A stretch of 64,000 bases of DNA from assembly GCF_013369485.1 (NCBI RefSeq), contig NZ_JABWEB010000007.1, positions 228,198 to 292,197 of the forward strand, in the 5' to 3' direction. Of the stretch, positions 27,824 to 37,208 are shown piece by piece; positions within the stretch are counted from its first letter, which is position 1, and every line of letters starts with the position of its first letter. The stretch comes from Massilia sp. BJB1822. Lineage in GTDB: Bacteria; Pseudomonadota; Gammaproteobacteria; Burkholderiales; Burkholderiaceae_D. A program made the position numbers and the translations under genes. Below the pieces are notes generated by a model, which was given only the letters and a program-made list of their open reading frames with translations, made no database searches and was not told the DNA's origin.

Positions 27824-28762
27824 TTGAGCGCCTATCTCCTGCGCCGCCTGTGGCAGATGCTGCCCACCATGCTGGGCGTGGTGCTGCTGGTATTCCTGCT
27901 GTTTAACTGGGTCGGTGGCGACCCGGCTTATATCCTGGCCGGCAAGATGTCCAGCGCCGACAGCATCGCCAATATCCGCCGCCAGCTGGGCGTGGACCAG
28001 CCGTATTATGTTCAGCTCGGCATTTTCCTGAAGCAGGTGCTGACCTTCGATTTCGGCCAGAGCTGGGCCACGGGCGAGAGCGTGTCCCATATCCTGGGCA
28101 GCCGGCTCGGCCCCTCGCTCACCGTGCTCTTGCCCTTGACCGTGCTGGAAACCGTGCTCGGCATCGCGCTGGCGCTGGCTGTGGCCTTCGTGCGCGGCTC
28201 GCTGAGCGACCGCGCCGTGATGGTGGCGTGCACCGTCGGCATGTCGGTGTCGATTCTCGTGTACATCATCGGCCTGCAATACGGGCTGGCTTATAAGCTG
28301 GGCTGGTTCCCGGTGCAGGGCTGGGGCGACAGCCTGGGCGAGAATCTGCTGCGCTACGCGGTCCTGCCCATCCTGATCGGTCTGGCGGTGTCGCTGGCGC
28401 CGACTTTGCGCCTGTACCGCAGCTTCATGCTCGACGAAGTGGGCCAGGACTATGTGCGCACGGCGCGCGCCAAGGGCTTGAGCGAGACGCGCGTGATGTG
28501 GGTGCATGTGCTGCGCAATGCCGCCATTCCCGTCATCACCCATGTGATGGCCAGCCTGCCGGCCCTGCTGATCGGCGCCTTCCTGCTGGAGCGCTTCTTC
28601 GGCATTCCGGGCATCGGGCGCGAAGTGATCCTGGCGGTCGAGCGCAGCGACTTCCCGGTGATCAAGGCCATTACCGTGTATGTGGCGGCCGCCACCATGC
28701 TGTTCAACCTGCTGGCCGACCTGCTGTACCAGGCGGTCGATCCGCGCGTGCAATTGAAATAA
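27824..28762 (+). CDS. Peptide-type ABC importer permease (DppB/OppB family)
   Basis: Integral inner-membrane permease of a dipeptide/oligopeptide-type ABC importer, 312 residues from a TTG start. The N-terminus (MSAYLLRRLWQMLPTMLGVVLLVFLLF) is the standard DppB-type first membrane helix; GDPAYILAG, the LGVDQPYYVQ segment and the EAA loop (RTARAKGLSETRVMWVHVLRNA) that contacts the ATPase are all present. The TTG at 27824 is chosen because everything before it is unlike the family; an ATG at 27665 in the same frame would add 53 unrelated residues. The ribosome site is weak. It is first of a three-gene operon. Confidence 0.9.
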   Translation: MSAYLLRRLWQMLPTMLGVVLLVFLLFNWVGGDPAYILAGKMSSADSIANIRRQLGVDQPYYVQLGIFLKQVLTFDFGQSWATGESVSHILGSRLGPSLTVLLPLTVLETVLGIALALAVAFVRGSLSDRAVMVACTVGMSVSILVYIIGLQYGLAYKLGWFPVQGWGDSLGENLLRYAVLPILIGLAVSLAPTLRLYRSFMLDEVGQDYVRTARAKGLSETRVMWVHVLRNAAIPVITHVMASLPALLIGAFLLERFFGIPGIGREVILAVERSDFPVIKAITVYVAAATMLFNLLADLLYQAVDPRVQLK

Positions 28763-28770
28763 GGATGGCC

Positions 28771-29808
28771 ATGCAGAATTTCCCCGCTTCGTCCGGCTTG
28801 TGGACGCTGGCCTGGCGCCGCCTGTGCGCCGACCGCATCGCCATGGCGGCGCTGGCCGTGGTGGCCGCCTTCCTCGCGCTGCTGGCGCTGTCGGCCGGCG
28901 GCCTGGTGGCGGCCGACTGGGAGCGCGAGGTGGGTGTCAATTATGCGCCGCCCAGCTTTGCCGCGCCGGCGCTGTCAGTCCCGGCGCCCAGCGCTGCCGT
29001 GCCCGGCAGCGCGGCGGCCGTTGCCCCGGCCCCGGCTCTTAGCCAGAACGAATTCGATCCGCTGGCGGCCGATATCGCCGCCCTGCGCGCCGGTCTCGGC
29101 AACAGCGAACAGCAAGCCCTGGAACGGCGCCTCAGCCTGCCGTTCGGCGCCGACAAATGGGGCCACGATATTCTGCTGAAAACCATCAAGGGCGGCGAAA
29201 CCTCCGTCATCGTCGGCTTGGCCGCCGCGCTATTGGCGGTCGGCCTGGGCACGCTGTTCGGCGCGCTGTCCGGCTACTACGGCGGCCTGGTGGACGATGC
29301 CTTCAACTGGTTTTACAGCGTGTTCACCGCCATTCCCGCCATCCTCATGATTTTGGCCGTGGCCGCCGTGCTGCAGCAGAAGGGCGTGCTGACCATCGTG
29401 CTGATTCTCGGCCTGAGCGGCTGGACCGGGCCGTACCGCCTGATGCGCGCCGAATACCTGAAGCACAAGGCGCGTGAATACGTGCTGGCAGCCGACGCCA
29501 TCGGCGCCTCGGCCTGGCGCAAGATGTTCGTGCATATCTTCCCCAACGTCAGCCATGTGGCCCTGGTCCAGCTCTCCATCCTGGTGGTGGGCTTCATTAA
29601 GGCCGAAGTCATCCTGAGCTTCCTCGGCTTCGGCGTGCCGGTCGGCGTGGTGTCGTGGGGATCGATGCTGAACGAAGCACAAAATGAGCTGATCCTGGGG
29701 AAATGGTGGCAGATGACGGCCGCCGCCAGCGCCATGGCGCTGCTCGTCACCGCCTTCTCCCTGTTCGCCGACGGCCTGCGCGACGCGCTCGATCCGAAAA
29801 TCAAATGA
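28771..29808 (+). CDS. Peptide-type ABC importer permease (DppC/OppC family) with extended periplasmic loop
   Basis: Second permease, 345 residues. The first helix ([20 protein letters not shown]) is followed by an unusually long loop, about residues 46-115, rich in Ala and Pro, before the conserved [21 protein letters not shown] segment and five further helices; the EAA loop is [19 protein letters not shown] long loop at this place is known in YejE-type permeases. ATG at 28771 has AAGGA with 5-base spacing; an alternative ATG at 28765 lies directly on that site. It follows the first permease by 8 bases and overlaps the ATPase gene by 4. Confidence 0.9.
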   Translation: MQNFPASSGLWTLAWRRLCADRIAMAALAVVAAFLALLALSAGGLVAADWEREVGVNYAPPSFAAPALSVPAPSAAVPGSAAAVAPAPALSQNEFDPLAADIAALRAGLGNSEQQALERRLSLPFGADKWGHDILLKTIKGGETSVIVGLAAALLAVGLGTLFGALSGYYGGLVDDAFNWFYSVFTAIPAILMILAVAAVLQQKGVLTIVLILGLSGWTGPYRLMRAEYLKHKAREYVLAADAIGASAWRKMFVHIFPNVSHVALVQLSILVVGFIKAEVILSFLGFGVPVGVVSWGSMLNEAQNELILGKWWQMTAAASAMALLVTAFSLFADGLRDALDPKIK

Positions 29809-31523
29809 TGCAAGCCATGCCTTCTTCCGAACCGCTGCTCCAGGTGCGCGATCTGCGCATCGCCTTTCGCCTTGGCCGCCGCGAGCGCTTCGAGGCGCTC
29901 AAGGGCGTTTCCTTCGATGTGCCGCGCAATGCCACCGTGGCCCTGGTGGGCGAATCGGGCAGCGGCAAGTCGGTCAGCTCGCTGGCCGTGATGGGCTTGC
30001 TGCCCGAGCAGACCACACTGATTGAGCCGGCCAGCAGCATCCGCTTCGGAGGACGCGAGCTGCTGAGTCTGTCGAAAGCCGAGCGGCGCGCCTTGTGCGG
30101 CAAGGACATCGCCATGATCTTCCAGGAGCCGATGTCCTCGCTCAACCCGGTATTGACGGTGGGCTACCAGATCGGCGAAGTGCTGCGCCTGCATCTGAGC
30201 ATGGATGCGCGCCAGGCGCGCGCCCGCACCTTGGCGCTGCTGGAGGAAGTCGGCATTCCCGACCCGGCCGCGCGCATCGACGCTTATCCGGGCCAGATGT
30301 CGGGCGGCCAGCAGCAGCGCGTGATGATCGCCATGGCCATCGCCTGCGAACCGCAACTGCTGATCGCCGACGAGCCGACCACGGCACTCGACGTGACCAT
30401 CCAGCAGCAGATCGTGCAACTGCTGCTGCGCCTGCAAAAGCAGCGCCAGATGTCGATGCTCTTCATTACCCACGACCTGGGCCTGGTGGCCGAGATTGCC
30501 GATGAGGTGATCGTCATGCGCCATGGCGCAATCCGCGAAGCGGGGCCGGCGGCGCGTGTCTTCGGCGCGCCCGAGGATGCCTATACGCGCGCCCTGCTGC
30601 ATTGCCGTCCCACGCTCGATGCGCGGCCATTGCGGCTGCCGGTGATCGCCGATTATCTGGAGGGCAGGGTAGCGGCGCAGCCGCCGCAGCGCCAGCGCGG
30701 CTATGTCGAAGGCGATGAGAACGTGCTGGTGGTGAAAAATCTGAGCAAGAGTTTCTGGCAGCGCGAAGGCTGGTTCGGCAAGCGCGAATTCAAGGCGGTG
30801 CGCGACGTTTCCTTCACCCTGCCGCGCGGCAAAACGCTGGGCGTGGTGGGCGAGTCCGGCTCGGGCAAGACCACCATGGGCCTGACCCTGCTGCGCCTGC
30901 ATGAAGCCAGCGGCGGCAGCGCCTTCTTCGACGGCCAGGATCTGCTGGCGCTGTCGGCGCGCGACTACCATGCGTACAAGCGGCGCATCCAGATCGTGTT
31001 CCAGAATCCCTATGCCTCGCTGAATCCTCGCTTCACGGTCGGCCAGATCCTGCTCGAACCCATGCGTCTGCACGGTATTGGCGCCAACGACGGCGAACGT
31101 GCCGCGATGGCGCAGCAACTGCTCGATAAAGTCGGTTTGCCGGCCGCCGCCTACCAGCGTTATCCGCACGAGTTTTCCGGTGGTCAGCGCCAGCGCATCG
31201 CCATCGCGCGTTGCCTGACCATGCGGCCGGAAGTGCTGGTCTGCGACGAATCGGTGTCGGCACTCGACGTCTCGGTGCAAGCCCAGGTGCTGAACCTGCT
31301 GCAGGATCTGCAGGATGAATTCGGCCTCTCGTATATCTTCATTTCTCACGACCTGGCGGTGGTCAAATACATCGCCGACCAGGTGATGGTGATGCGCCAG
31401 GGCGAGGTGGTGGAACTGGCCAATGCCGATGAGCTGTACCGCAATCCCCAGCACCCCTACACGCGCAGCCTGCTGGCCGCGATTCCGCGCGGAGCAGGGC
31501 GGACTAGCTCCTTGGAAGTCTGA
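29805..31523 (+). CDS. Double ATP-binding subunit of the peptide-type ABC importer
   Basis: A 572-residue ATPase with two full nucleotide-binding domains, equal to a DppD-DppF fusion (YejF-like). Domain 1: Walker A GESGSGKS (49-56), signature MSGGQQQR, Walker B LLIADEP. Domain 2: Walker A GESGSGKT, signature FSGGQRQR, Walker B VLVCDES. The C-terminal [12 protein letters not shown] of the oligopeptide ATPase family is present. The start overlaps the permease stop as ATGA, so translation is probably coupled. No periplasmic substrate-binding protein gene is adjacent, so that partner must be encoded elsewhere. Confidence 0.94.
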   Translation: MMQAMPSSEPLLQVRDLRIAFRLGRRERFEALKGVSFDVPRNATVALVGESGSGKSVSSLAVMGLLPEQTTLIEPASSIRFGGRELLSLSKAERRALCGKDIAMIFQEPMSSLNPVLTVGYQIGEVLRLHLSMDARQARARTLALLEEVGIPDPAARIDAYPGQMSGGQQQRVMIAMAIACEPQLLIADEPTTALDVTIQQQIVQLLLRLQKQRQMSMLFITHDLGLVAEIADEVIVMRHGAIREAGPAARVFGAPEDAYTRALLHCRPTLDARPLRLPVIADYLEGRVAAQPPQRQRGYVEGDENVLVVKNLSKSFWQREGWFGKREFKAVRDVSFTLPRGKTLGVVGESGSGKTTMGLTLLRLHEASGGSAFFDGQDLLALSARDYHAYKRRIQIVFQNPYASLNPRFTVGQILLEPMRLHGIGANDGERAAMAQQLLDKVGLPAAAYQRYPHEFSGGQRQRIAIARCLTMRPEVLVCDESVSALDVSVQAQVLNLLQDLQDEFGLSYIFISHDLAVVKYIADQVMVMRQGEVVELANADELYRNPQHPYTRSLLAAIPRGAGRTSSLEV

Positions 31524-31547
31524 GTTTTGCGTTAAGATACAAGGATT

Positions 31548-32495
31548 ATGGCGAACTTAATTTCTCTGCTTCACCAGTACGGCATCCTGATCGTGTTTGG
31601 CGTGGTCCTGATCGAACAAATGGGCTTGCCGATTCCTGCTTTCCCGATACTGATTGTCTCCGGCGCGCTGGCCATGGAAGGCGGCACGCCGCTGCCCGTG
31701 GTGCTGGCCGTGTCCATGCTGGCCTGTCTGCTGTCCGACCTGTTCTGGTTCCGCGCCGGCCGCCGCTATGGCAAGCGCATCCTCAAGCTGCTGTGCCGCA
31801 TCTCGCTCTCGCCCGACTACTGCGTCAGCCAGACCGAGGACAATTTCAAGCGCTGGGGGCCGAAAGCCATGGTCGTCGCCAAATTCATCCCCGGCTTCAA
31901 TACGATTGCACCGCCGATGGCCGGCGCCATGGGGACAGGCGTGCCGACCTTCCTCATCTTCGCCCTGCTGGGCGGCCTGGTCTGGAGTTCGGTCGGCATC
32001 GGCATCGGCGTCTACTTCCACTCCAGCGTCGACCAGATACTCGACATCCTCGCCACCATGGGCAGCACCGCCCTGATGGTGCTTGGCACCCTACTGGCCC
32101 TGTTCGTCCTGTTCAAATACATCGAACGCAAGCGCTTCGAAAAAGCCACGCAAACCGAGCGCATCACCATCGAAGAACTCAAGGAACTGCTGAATAGCGG
32201 CCAAGAGCATGTACTGGTCGACGCTCGCAGCCTGACCGCCCAATCGCTGGAACCGGCCGTCCCCGGCGCCCTGCTGGCCAATGGCGACCCGATTGCCGCC
32301 CTGGCCGCGCTGCCCAAAGACCGCATCATCATCGTCTACTGCAGCTGCCCCAACGACGTCACTGCCGCCCACGTCGCCAAACAGCTGCACACCCACGGCT
32401 ACAAACACGCCCGCCCCCTGCATGGCGGCCTCGACGCCTGGAACACCGCCTTCCGCCCCGCCGACCCCAGCCTCACCCCCGCCCCCGGCCACTAA
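31548..32495 (+). CDS. DedA family membrane protein fused to a rhodanese domain
   Basis: A 315-residue fusion. Residues 1-195 form a DedA/SNARE-associated membrane protein with GLPIPAFPILIVSGALA, the FxxGRRYGK segment and KFIPGFNTIAPPMAGAMG; DedA proteins are phospholipid transporters or flippases that maintain envelope function. Residues about 205-305 form a cytoplasmic rhodanese domain with the active-site Cys in IVYCSCPND (C265), which could carry a persulfide. Joining of the two domains recurs in proteobacteria; the purpose is not known to me. It begins 24 bases after the ABC ATPase gene and may share its transcript. Confidence 0.9.
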   Translation: MANLISLLHQYGILIVFGVVLIEQMGLPIPAFPILIVSGALAMEGGTPLPVVLAVSMLACLLSDLFWFRAGRRYGKRILKLLCRISLSPDYCVSQTEDNFKRWGPKAMVVAKFIPGFNTIAPPMAGAMGTGVPTFLIFALLGGLVWSSVGIGIGVYFHSSVDQILDILATMGSTALMVLGTLLALFVLFKYIERKRFEKATQTERITIEELKELLNSGQEHVLVDARSLTAQSLEPAVPGALLANGDPIAALAALPKDRIIIVYCSCPNDVTAAHVAKQLHTHGYKHARPLHGGLDAWNTAFRPADPSLTPAPGH

Positions 32496-32516
32496 GCCCC
32501 TCGTTTGATCTTCCTC

Positions 32517-32575
32517 AAAAAATGTCCACCCCGGTGCCTCGGCGGCCCCGCCTGACACCAGGGTGGACATTTTTT
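32517..32575. terminator. Long inverted repeat, bidirectional terminator
   Basis: Fifteen-base perfect arms (AAAAAATGTCCACCC at 32517-32531 and its complement at 32561-32575) flank a GC-rich centre in which GGTG and CACC can also pair. T-runs on both strands make it a good terminator in either orientation. It ends the DedA-rhodanese gene. Its size and symmetry suggest it could also be a dispersed repeat. Confidence 0.8.
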
Positions 32576-32740
32576 GATTTGGCGCAAAGTGAGTGGTAGT
32601 CATACTACCAATTTGTTTTGCTTAAATTTGCGACATTTATTGCTATTGTTTGTTGTTGTGTACTCAAACTACATTTAATTCCTTGCGTGGGCGATAAGAA
32701 ATCCTTTAGGATGAGGGGGTCAATCTCATTTTTGTCCGCC

Positions 32741-33757
32741 ATGACTGCTCCGCTTTCTTCTGCTTCGTCTTCGACCTTTGCCGGCCCGCGTTTGCTGGCG
32801 GATGTGGGCGGCACCAATGCCCGTTTTGCGCTGGAGACGGCGCCCGGGACGATAGTGCTGGTGCATGTGCTGGCCTGTGCGGCATATCCGACGCTGGCGG
32901 CGGCTTTGCAAGCCTATCTGGCGCTGCCGGATGTGGCGGCCGCAGCGGCAGGGCAGGGCATCCGCCACGGCGCGATTGCGATTGCCAACCCGGTCACGGG
33001 CGACTTGGTGCGCATGACTAACCATCACTGGGAGTTTTCGATCGAGGCGTTGCGCCGGGAGTGCGGCTTCGAGGTGTTGGCGGTGGTGAACGATTTCACG
33101 GCGCTGGCGCGTTCGCTGCCGCTGCTGTCGGATGCGCAAAAGCTGCAGGTGGGCGGCGGCGCGCCGCTGGCGGGTGCGCCGCTGGGCTTGATCGGCGCGG
33201 GCACTGGACTAGGCGTGTCGGGCTTGATTCCTTCGGCTGCGGGCTGGACGGCCTTGCTCAGCGAGGGCGGCCATGTCAGCTTCCCGCCCATGGATGAGAC
33301 GGAAATCGCTATCCTGCGCTTTGCCTGGCGCGAGTTCGAACATGTGTCGGCTGAACGCCTGCTGTCCGGCGTCGGCATCGAGCTGATTTACCGCGCCCTG
33401 GCCGAGCAGCGCGGCGAGGCGGACGAAGCGCTGCCGGCGCCGGAGATCGCGCGCCGCGCGCTAGCCGGCGAATGCGCGCTGTGCGATGCGGTGATCGAGG
33501 CTTTCTGCACCATGCTGGGCACAATCGCCGGCAATCTGGGCGTGACGCTGGGCGCCCAGGGCGGGATTTATATCGGCGGCGGCATCGTGCCGCGCCTGGG
33601 CGAGCGCTTCGCCCGTTCCGGCTTCCGCGCCCGCTTCGAGGCCAAGGGCCGCTTCCGCGCTTATCTAGCGGCGGTGCCGACCTTCGTCATCACGGCCGAG
33701 TATCCGGCCTTCCTCGGCGTGTCGGCAATTCTGGCCGAGCGCCTGGCCGCCGCCTGA
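32741..33757 (+). CDS. glk: Glucokinase
   Basis: ATP-dependent glucokinase, phosphorylating cytoplasmic glucose to glucose 6-phosphate. The 338-residue product contains [15 protein letters not shown] (phosphate-binding), [26 protein letters not shown] and the C-terminal [12 protein letters not shown], all typical of the bacterial Glk family. The start is uncertain: ATG 32741 is chosen from family length; an in-frame ATG at 32711 and a TTG at 32732 are possible, and none has a good ribosome site. It lies in a transcription unit of its own after the long terminator, and converges on an MFS gene. Confidence 0.93.
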   Translation: MTAPLSSASSSTFAGPRLLADVGGTNARFALETAPGTIVLVHVLACAAYPTLAAALQAYLALPDVAAAAAGQGIRHGAIAIANPVTGDLVRMTNHHWEFSIEALRRECGFEVLAVVNDFTALARSLPLLSDAQKLQVGGGAPLAGAPLGLIGAGTGLGVSGLIPSAAGWTALLSEGGHVSFPPMDETEIAILRFAWREFEHVSAERLLSGVGIELIYRALAEQRGEADEALPAPEIARRALAGECALCDAVIEAFCTMLGTIAGNLGVTLGAQGGIYIGGGIVPRLGERFARSGFRARFEAKGRFRAYLAAVPTFVITAEYPAFLGVSAILAERLAAA

Positions 33758-33778
33758 GCAAGTCGCCTTAGCGGCCGA

Positions 33779-35296
33779 TCAAGCGGCCGGGTCGGCTACG
33801 GCGCCGGAGGCTGCCGCGCCGCGTCCCATGAAGTACCAGATCACGCCCGCCGTGGCGACGGTGATCGCGGCCAGGATGTGCAGCAGGCTGCGGAACGCCG
33901 CGCCATAGGCTTGCACCAGCGGCTGCGCCTGTTCGCGTCCCTGTCCCAGCAATTGCAGCGCCGAGTCGAGCTTGCCGACTGCCAGGTGCTGGGCGGCCTG
34001 CATGGCTGGTTCCGGCGCCAGTCCGGCCTGGGTGCTCAGGCTGTGCTGGGTCAGCGTTGCCAGCAGGGCGGCCACGATGGCCAGGGCCACGCCTTCGCCC
34101 GCCACCCGGGTCGTGCTGAAAATGCCGGCCGCCATGCCCGCTCTTTCCTTCGGCACCACGCTCACCGCCATGCCATCCATCAAACCCCAGGGCAGGCTGA
34201 TGCCCGCGCCGATCAGCAGCATGGGCCAGCGCATGGCGCCGGGCTGGCCCGGTGCGCAGCCGCTTAGCCAGATCAGGCCGGCAGCCGTCGCCAGCAAGCC
34301 GCCCGCGGCCAGCCGCGCCGGCGCGATGCAATGCGAAACCGAGGCGGCGATAAAGGGCAGCACCAGCAGCGGCGCCGACAGGCTCAGCATGGCCCAACCG
34401 GCCTCCAGCTCGCGCATACCTTCGATGCCGATCAGCCGTTCCGGCAGCAGCACCAGCAGCACGACAAAGGAATAGGCCGGGGCGGCGGCCAGGAATTGCA
34501 CGCCGGTAAATGCCGGATAGCGGAACAGGCTCAGGTCCAGCATGGGCCGCGCCACCCGACCTTCGATCTGGATAAAGGCGGCCAGCAGCGCGGCGGCCGC
34601 CAGCAGCGCGCCCAGTGTGGGCAGGCTGGCCCAGCCATATTGCGGCGCCAGCAGGATGCCGCAGGTCAGCAAGCTGAGCGCGCCGGTAAAGCTGAGCAAT
34701 CCCGGCCCATCCAGGCGCTGCGCCTGGGGATCGCGCGATTCGTGCATGCGGGCTGCGCCCAGGAGCACGGCGCCCAGGCCGGCCAGGCCGGCGGCGTAGA
34801 ACAGCGTCTGCCAGCCATGGTGTTCGATCAGATAGCCGCACAGCAGCGGGCCGAACGCAAGGCCGACGCCAAAAGTCGTGCCGACCAGGCTGAAGGCGCG
34901 CGCCCGGCCGGGACCGTCGAATTCCTGGGCCAGCGCGGCCATGCTGGACGCCAGCGCAAGCGCGCCGGCGAAGCCCTGGCCGCCGCGCAGGCAATTGAAG
35001 GCGAGGATGTTGGGCGCCTGGGACAGCGCCAGCGAAAACAGGGCGAAGCCGCCGGTGCCCAGCAGGAAGACGCGCTTGCGGCCGAAGCGGTCGGCCAGGG
35101 TGCCGGCCAGCATCAGGCTGCTGCCGAAGGTGAGCATGAAGGCATTGCTGATCCAGTTCATGGCCAGCGGCCCGCCGCCGAGCTGGCGGCCAATGGCGCC
35201 CATGGCCACGGCCGGACCGGTAAAGCAGAGCGGAATCGCCAGCGCGGACAGGCAGACTGCGCCCAGCACCAGTAGTTTGTTGAAGGTTCGGTTCAT
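33779..35296 (-). CDS. MFS transporter, 14-helix DHA2-like drug exporter
   Basis: A 505-residue major facilitator with the motif A segment GTLADRFGRKRVFLLGT and proline/glycine-rich helix 5 typical of exporters, plus enough hydrophobic helices for the DHA2 (14-TM) class. It probably exports a small toxic compound by proton antiport. The GGATGG upstream supports the start. A competing 524-residue frame over the same DNA is Arg/Gly/Ala-rich and is a shadow. It is divergent from a LysR gene with about 100 bases between, so that regulator probably controls it. Confidence 0.9.
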   Translation of the reverse strand: MNRTFNKLLVLGAVCLSALAIPLCFTGPAVAMGAIGRQLGGGPLAMNWISNAFMLTFGSSLMLAGTLADRFGRKRVFLLGTGGFALFSLALSQAPNILAFNCLRGGQGFAGALALASSMAALAQEFDGPGRARAFSLVGTTFGVGLAFGPLLCGYLIEHHGWQTLFYAAGLAGLGAVLLGAARMHESRDPQAQRLDGPGLLSFTGALSLLTCGILLAPQYGWASLPTLGALLAAAALLAAFIQIEGRVARPMLDLSLFRYPAFTGVQFLAAAPAYSFVVLLVLLPERLIGIEGMRELEAGWAMLSLSAPLLVLPFIAASVSHCIAPARLAAGGLLATAAGLIWLSGCAPGQPGAMRWPMLLIGAGISLPWGLMDGMAVSVVPKERAGMAAGIFSTTRVAGEGVALAIVAALLATLTQHSLSTQAGLAPEPAMQAAQHLAVGKLDSALQLLGQGREQAQPLVQAYGAAFRSLLHILAAITVATAGVIWYFMGRGAAASGAVADPAA

Positions 35297-35331
35297 GGTC
35301 CATCCAAAAGAAAAACGGATTTACATGATAG

Positions 35332-35379
35332 GATTGCCGCAATCGAAGAAAAACAAGGCAAAAATCCGCTTTTAGCGGA
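35332..35379. promoter_or_regulatory. Two dyads in the MFS/LysR divergent promoter
   Basis: GATTGC-C-GCAATC (35332-35344) and TCCGCT-TTT-AGCGGA (35365-35379) are perfect inverted repeats whose centres are 34 bases apart, about three helical turns. Two sites on one DNA face between a LysR gene and its divergent target are typical of LysR-type recognition and activation sites. Confidence 0.55.
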
Positions 35380-35395
35380 CAAAAATTCCCTAATC

Positions 35396-36280
35396 ATGGA
35401 TAGTCTGAGCAGCATCGCCGCCTTCGTGCGCGCCGCCGAAACCCTGAGCTATGTGGCCGCCGGCCGCCAGCTCGGCATTTCCGCCTCGGCCGTGGGCAAG
35501 AGCGTGATGCGGCTCGAAGCGCGGCTGGGCGTGCGCCTCCTGCAGCGCAGCACGCGCCGCATCGGCCTGACCGACGCCGGCGCCCTGTTTTACGAGCGCT
35601 GCCAGCGCATCATGGCCGACCTGGGCGAGGCCGAAGCCGAGATGCTGCACCTGATGGACGCGCCGCGCGGCAAGCTGCGCGTGAGCACGCCGGCCGTGTA
35701 TTACCGCGTGCTGCTGCCGCTGCTGGCCGATTTCATGCAGCGCTATCCGGAAATCGAGCTGGAACTGGACTTCAACGACCGCCGCGTCGATGTTGTGGCC
35801 GATGGCTTCGACGTGGTGGTGCGCAGCGGCGAGCTGCTCGATTCGGGCTTGACGGCGCGCCGCCTAAGCGGCTACCGCCATATGATCGTGGCCGCGCCCG
35901 CCTACTTTGCGCGCCATGGCCAGCCGCGCGCGCCGGCCGATTTGCTGGCGCACGCCTGCCTGCACTACCGCTTCCACGGCAATGGCAAGCTGCGCGAGTG
36001 GCAGGTGGGGGCGCTCGCAGTGCTGCCGGGCCTGCCGCAGACCCTGGTCTGCAATAATATCGAGGCGCTGATCGGCGCCGCCTTGCGCGGCCTGGGCCTG
36101 GCCTATCTGCCCGATTTCCTGGTCAAGGACTATCTGCGCGACGGCCAGTTGCAGGCCGTGCTGGACGAGCATGTGGACGATGGCGGCCAGTTCTGGCTGC
36201 TGTGGCCCTCAAGCCGCCACATGTCGCCCAAGCTGCGCGTGTTTGTCGATTTCCTGTGCGAACGTCTGCAGGCCGCCTGA
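35396..36280 (+). CDS. LysR-type transcriptional regulator
   Basis: A 294-residue LysR-type regulator. The winged helix-turn-helix is at residues 1-60 (MDSLSSIAAFVRAAETLSYVAAGRQLGISASAVGKSVMRLEARLGVRLLQRSTRRI), and the C-terminal two-lobe effector domain (RGKLRVSTPAVYYRVLLPLL..., VVRSGELLDSGLTARRL) resembles the CrgA/PecT-like group. It probably controls the divergent MFS exporter and itself. The effector is unknown. Confidence 0.92.
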   Translation: MDSLSSIAAFVRAAETLSYVAAGRQLGISASAVGKSVMRLEARLGVRLLQRSTRRIGLTDAGALFYERCQRIMADLGEAEAEMLHLMDAPRGKLRVSTPAVYYRVLLPLLADFMQRYPEIELELDFNDRRVDVVADGFDVVVRSGELLDSGLTARRLSGYRHMIVAAPAYFARHGQPRAPADLLAHACLHYRFHGNGKLREWQVGALAVLPGLPQTLVCNNIEALIGAALRGLGLAYLPDFLVKDYLRDGQLQAVLDEHVDDGGQFWLLWPSSRHMSPKLRVFVDFLCERLQAA

Positions 36281-36298
36281 GCCGAAATTCGGCTTTTT
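36281..36298 (+). terminator. Intrinsic terminator of the LysR gene
   Basis: GCCGA-AAT-TCGGC directly after the stop codon, followed by five T residues. The rest of the 180-base gap to scpB shows TACAAT at about 36320 as a possible -10. Confidence 0.7.
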
Positions 36299-36461
36299 GC
36301 GCTATTCGCAGTTTTATCAGGTACAATTGACGCAGTTGGAAGAAACGGCACCCATCGTTTCACATGGCCGCGCGGTGTTCCCCACGAGACACTCACTCCA
36401 TCTGTAATGCCCCAGCCCCGCCGCATCGGCCCCGGGCTCTGTCCCAAACACAAGAAAAGCT

Positions 36462-37208
36462 ATGGATACAGCTGAGGCGAAAAAAGTCCTCGAAACTGCG
36501 CTGCTATGCGCGCGTGAGCCCCTATCGATACACAGTCTGAAAAAACTGTACGTGGAAGTCGATGAGCAAGGCCGTCCCCTGGGGGCGGGCGTTGGCGCCG
36601 ACACCATCAAGCAATTGCTGGAAGAGCTGCGCCAGGATTGGCAGGGACGCGGCATTGAAGTGGTGGGTCTGTCCAGCGGCTGGCGCTTCCAGAGCCGGCC
36701 GGAAATGAAGCAGTATCTGGATCGCCTGAGTCCGGAAAAGCCGCAGAAATACTCGCGGGCGACGCTGGAAACGCTGGCCATCATCGCGTACCGCCAGCCC
36801 GTGACGCGCGGCGATATCGAAGAAATCCGCGGCGTGGCCGTGAATTCGCAGACGATCAAGATGCTGGAAGACCGCGGCTGGGTCGACGCAGTCGGCTACC
36901 GCGATGTGCCGGGCCGTCCGGCCCTGCTTGGCACGACCAAGCAATTTCTGGACGACCTGGGCCTGAACGCGCTATCCCAGCTGCCGCCCCTGCAGCAGGT
37001 TGGCGATATGCAGGAAGCCAATTCGATGGAAGTGCTCGAAGCGGCCCTGCAAGAGAATTTTGACAAGGCAGCGCCTGGCGCCGCCCTGGCAGACAACGAA
37101 GACGAAGCAGCGCCTGGTCCAGAAGACGCAGCGCCTTTCGACGACCCCGCGCCCGACGTCATGGTTGACGCTGAGCCCAAGCAAGATACGAATAATGAAC
37201 AATACTGA
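36462..37208 (+). CDS. scpB: Chromosome segregation and condensation protein ScpB
   Basis: ScpB is the winged-helix (kite) subunit of the SMC-ScpA-ScpB condensin that organises and segregates chromosomes. The 248-residue product contains the two winged-helix domains and the signature [46 protein letters not shown] followed by RPALLGTT. The C-terminal 60 residues are acidic and Ala/Pro-rich, a tail not in the core family. scpA is not adjacent. It overlaps rluB by 14 bases. Confidence 0.95.
   Translation: MDTAEAKKVLETALLCAREPLSIHSLKKLYVEVDEQGRPLGAGVGADTIKQLLEELRQDWQGRGIEVVGLSSGWRFQSRPEMKQYLDRLSPEKPQKYSRATLETLAIIAYRQPVTRGDIEEIRGVAVNSQTIKMLEDRGWVDAVGYRDVPGRPALLGTTKQFLDDLGLNALSQLPPLQQVGDMQEANSMEVLEAALQENFDKAAPGAALADNEDEAAPGPEDAAPFDDPAPDVMVDAEPKQDTNNEQY

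Noticed and set aside
33768..35342. A 524-codon frame slightly longer than the MFS gene on the same strand.
   Set aside because: The translation is Arg/Gly/Ala/Pro-rich without membrane helices; the 505-residue frame gives a proper 14-helix transporter.
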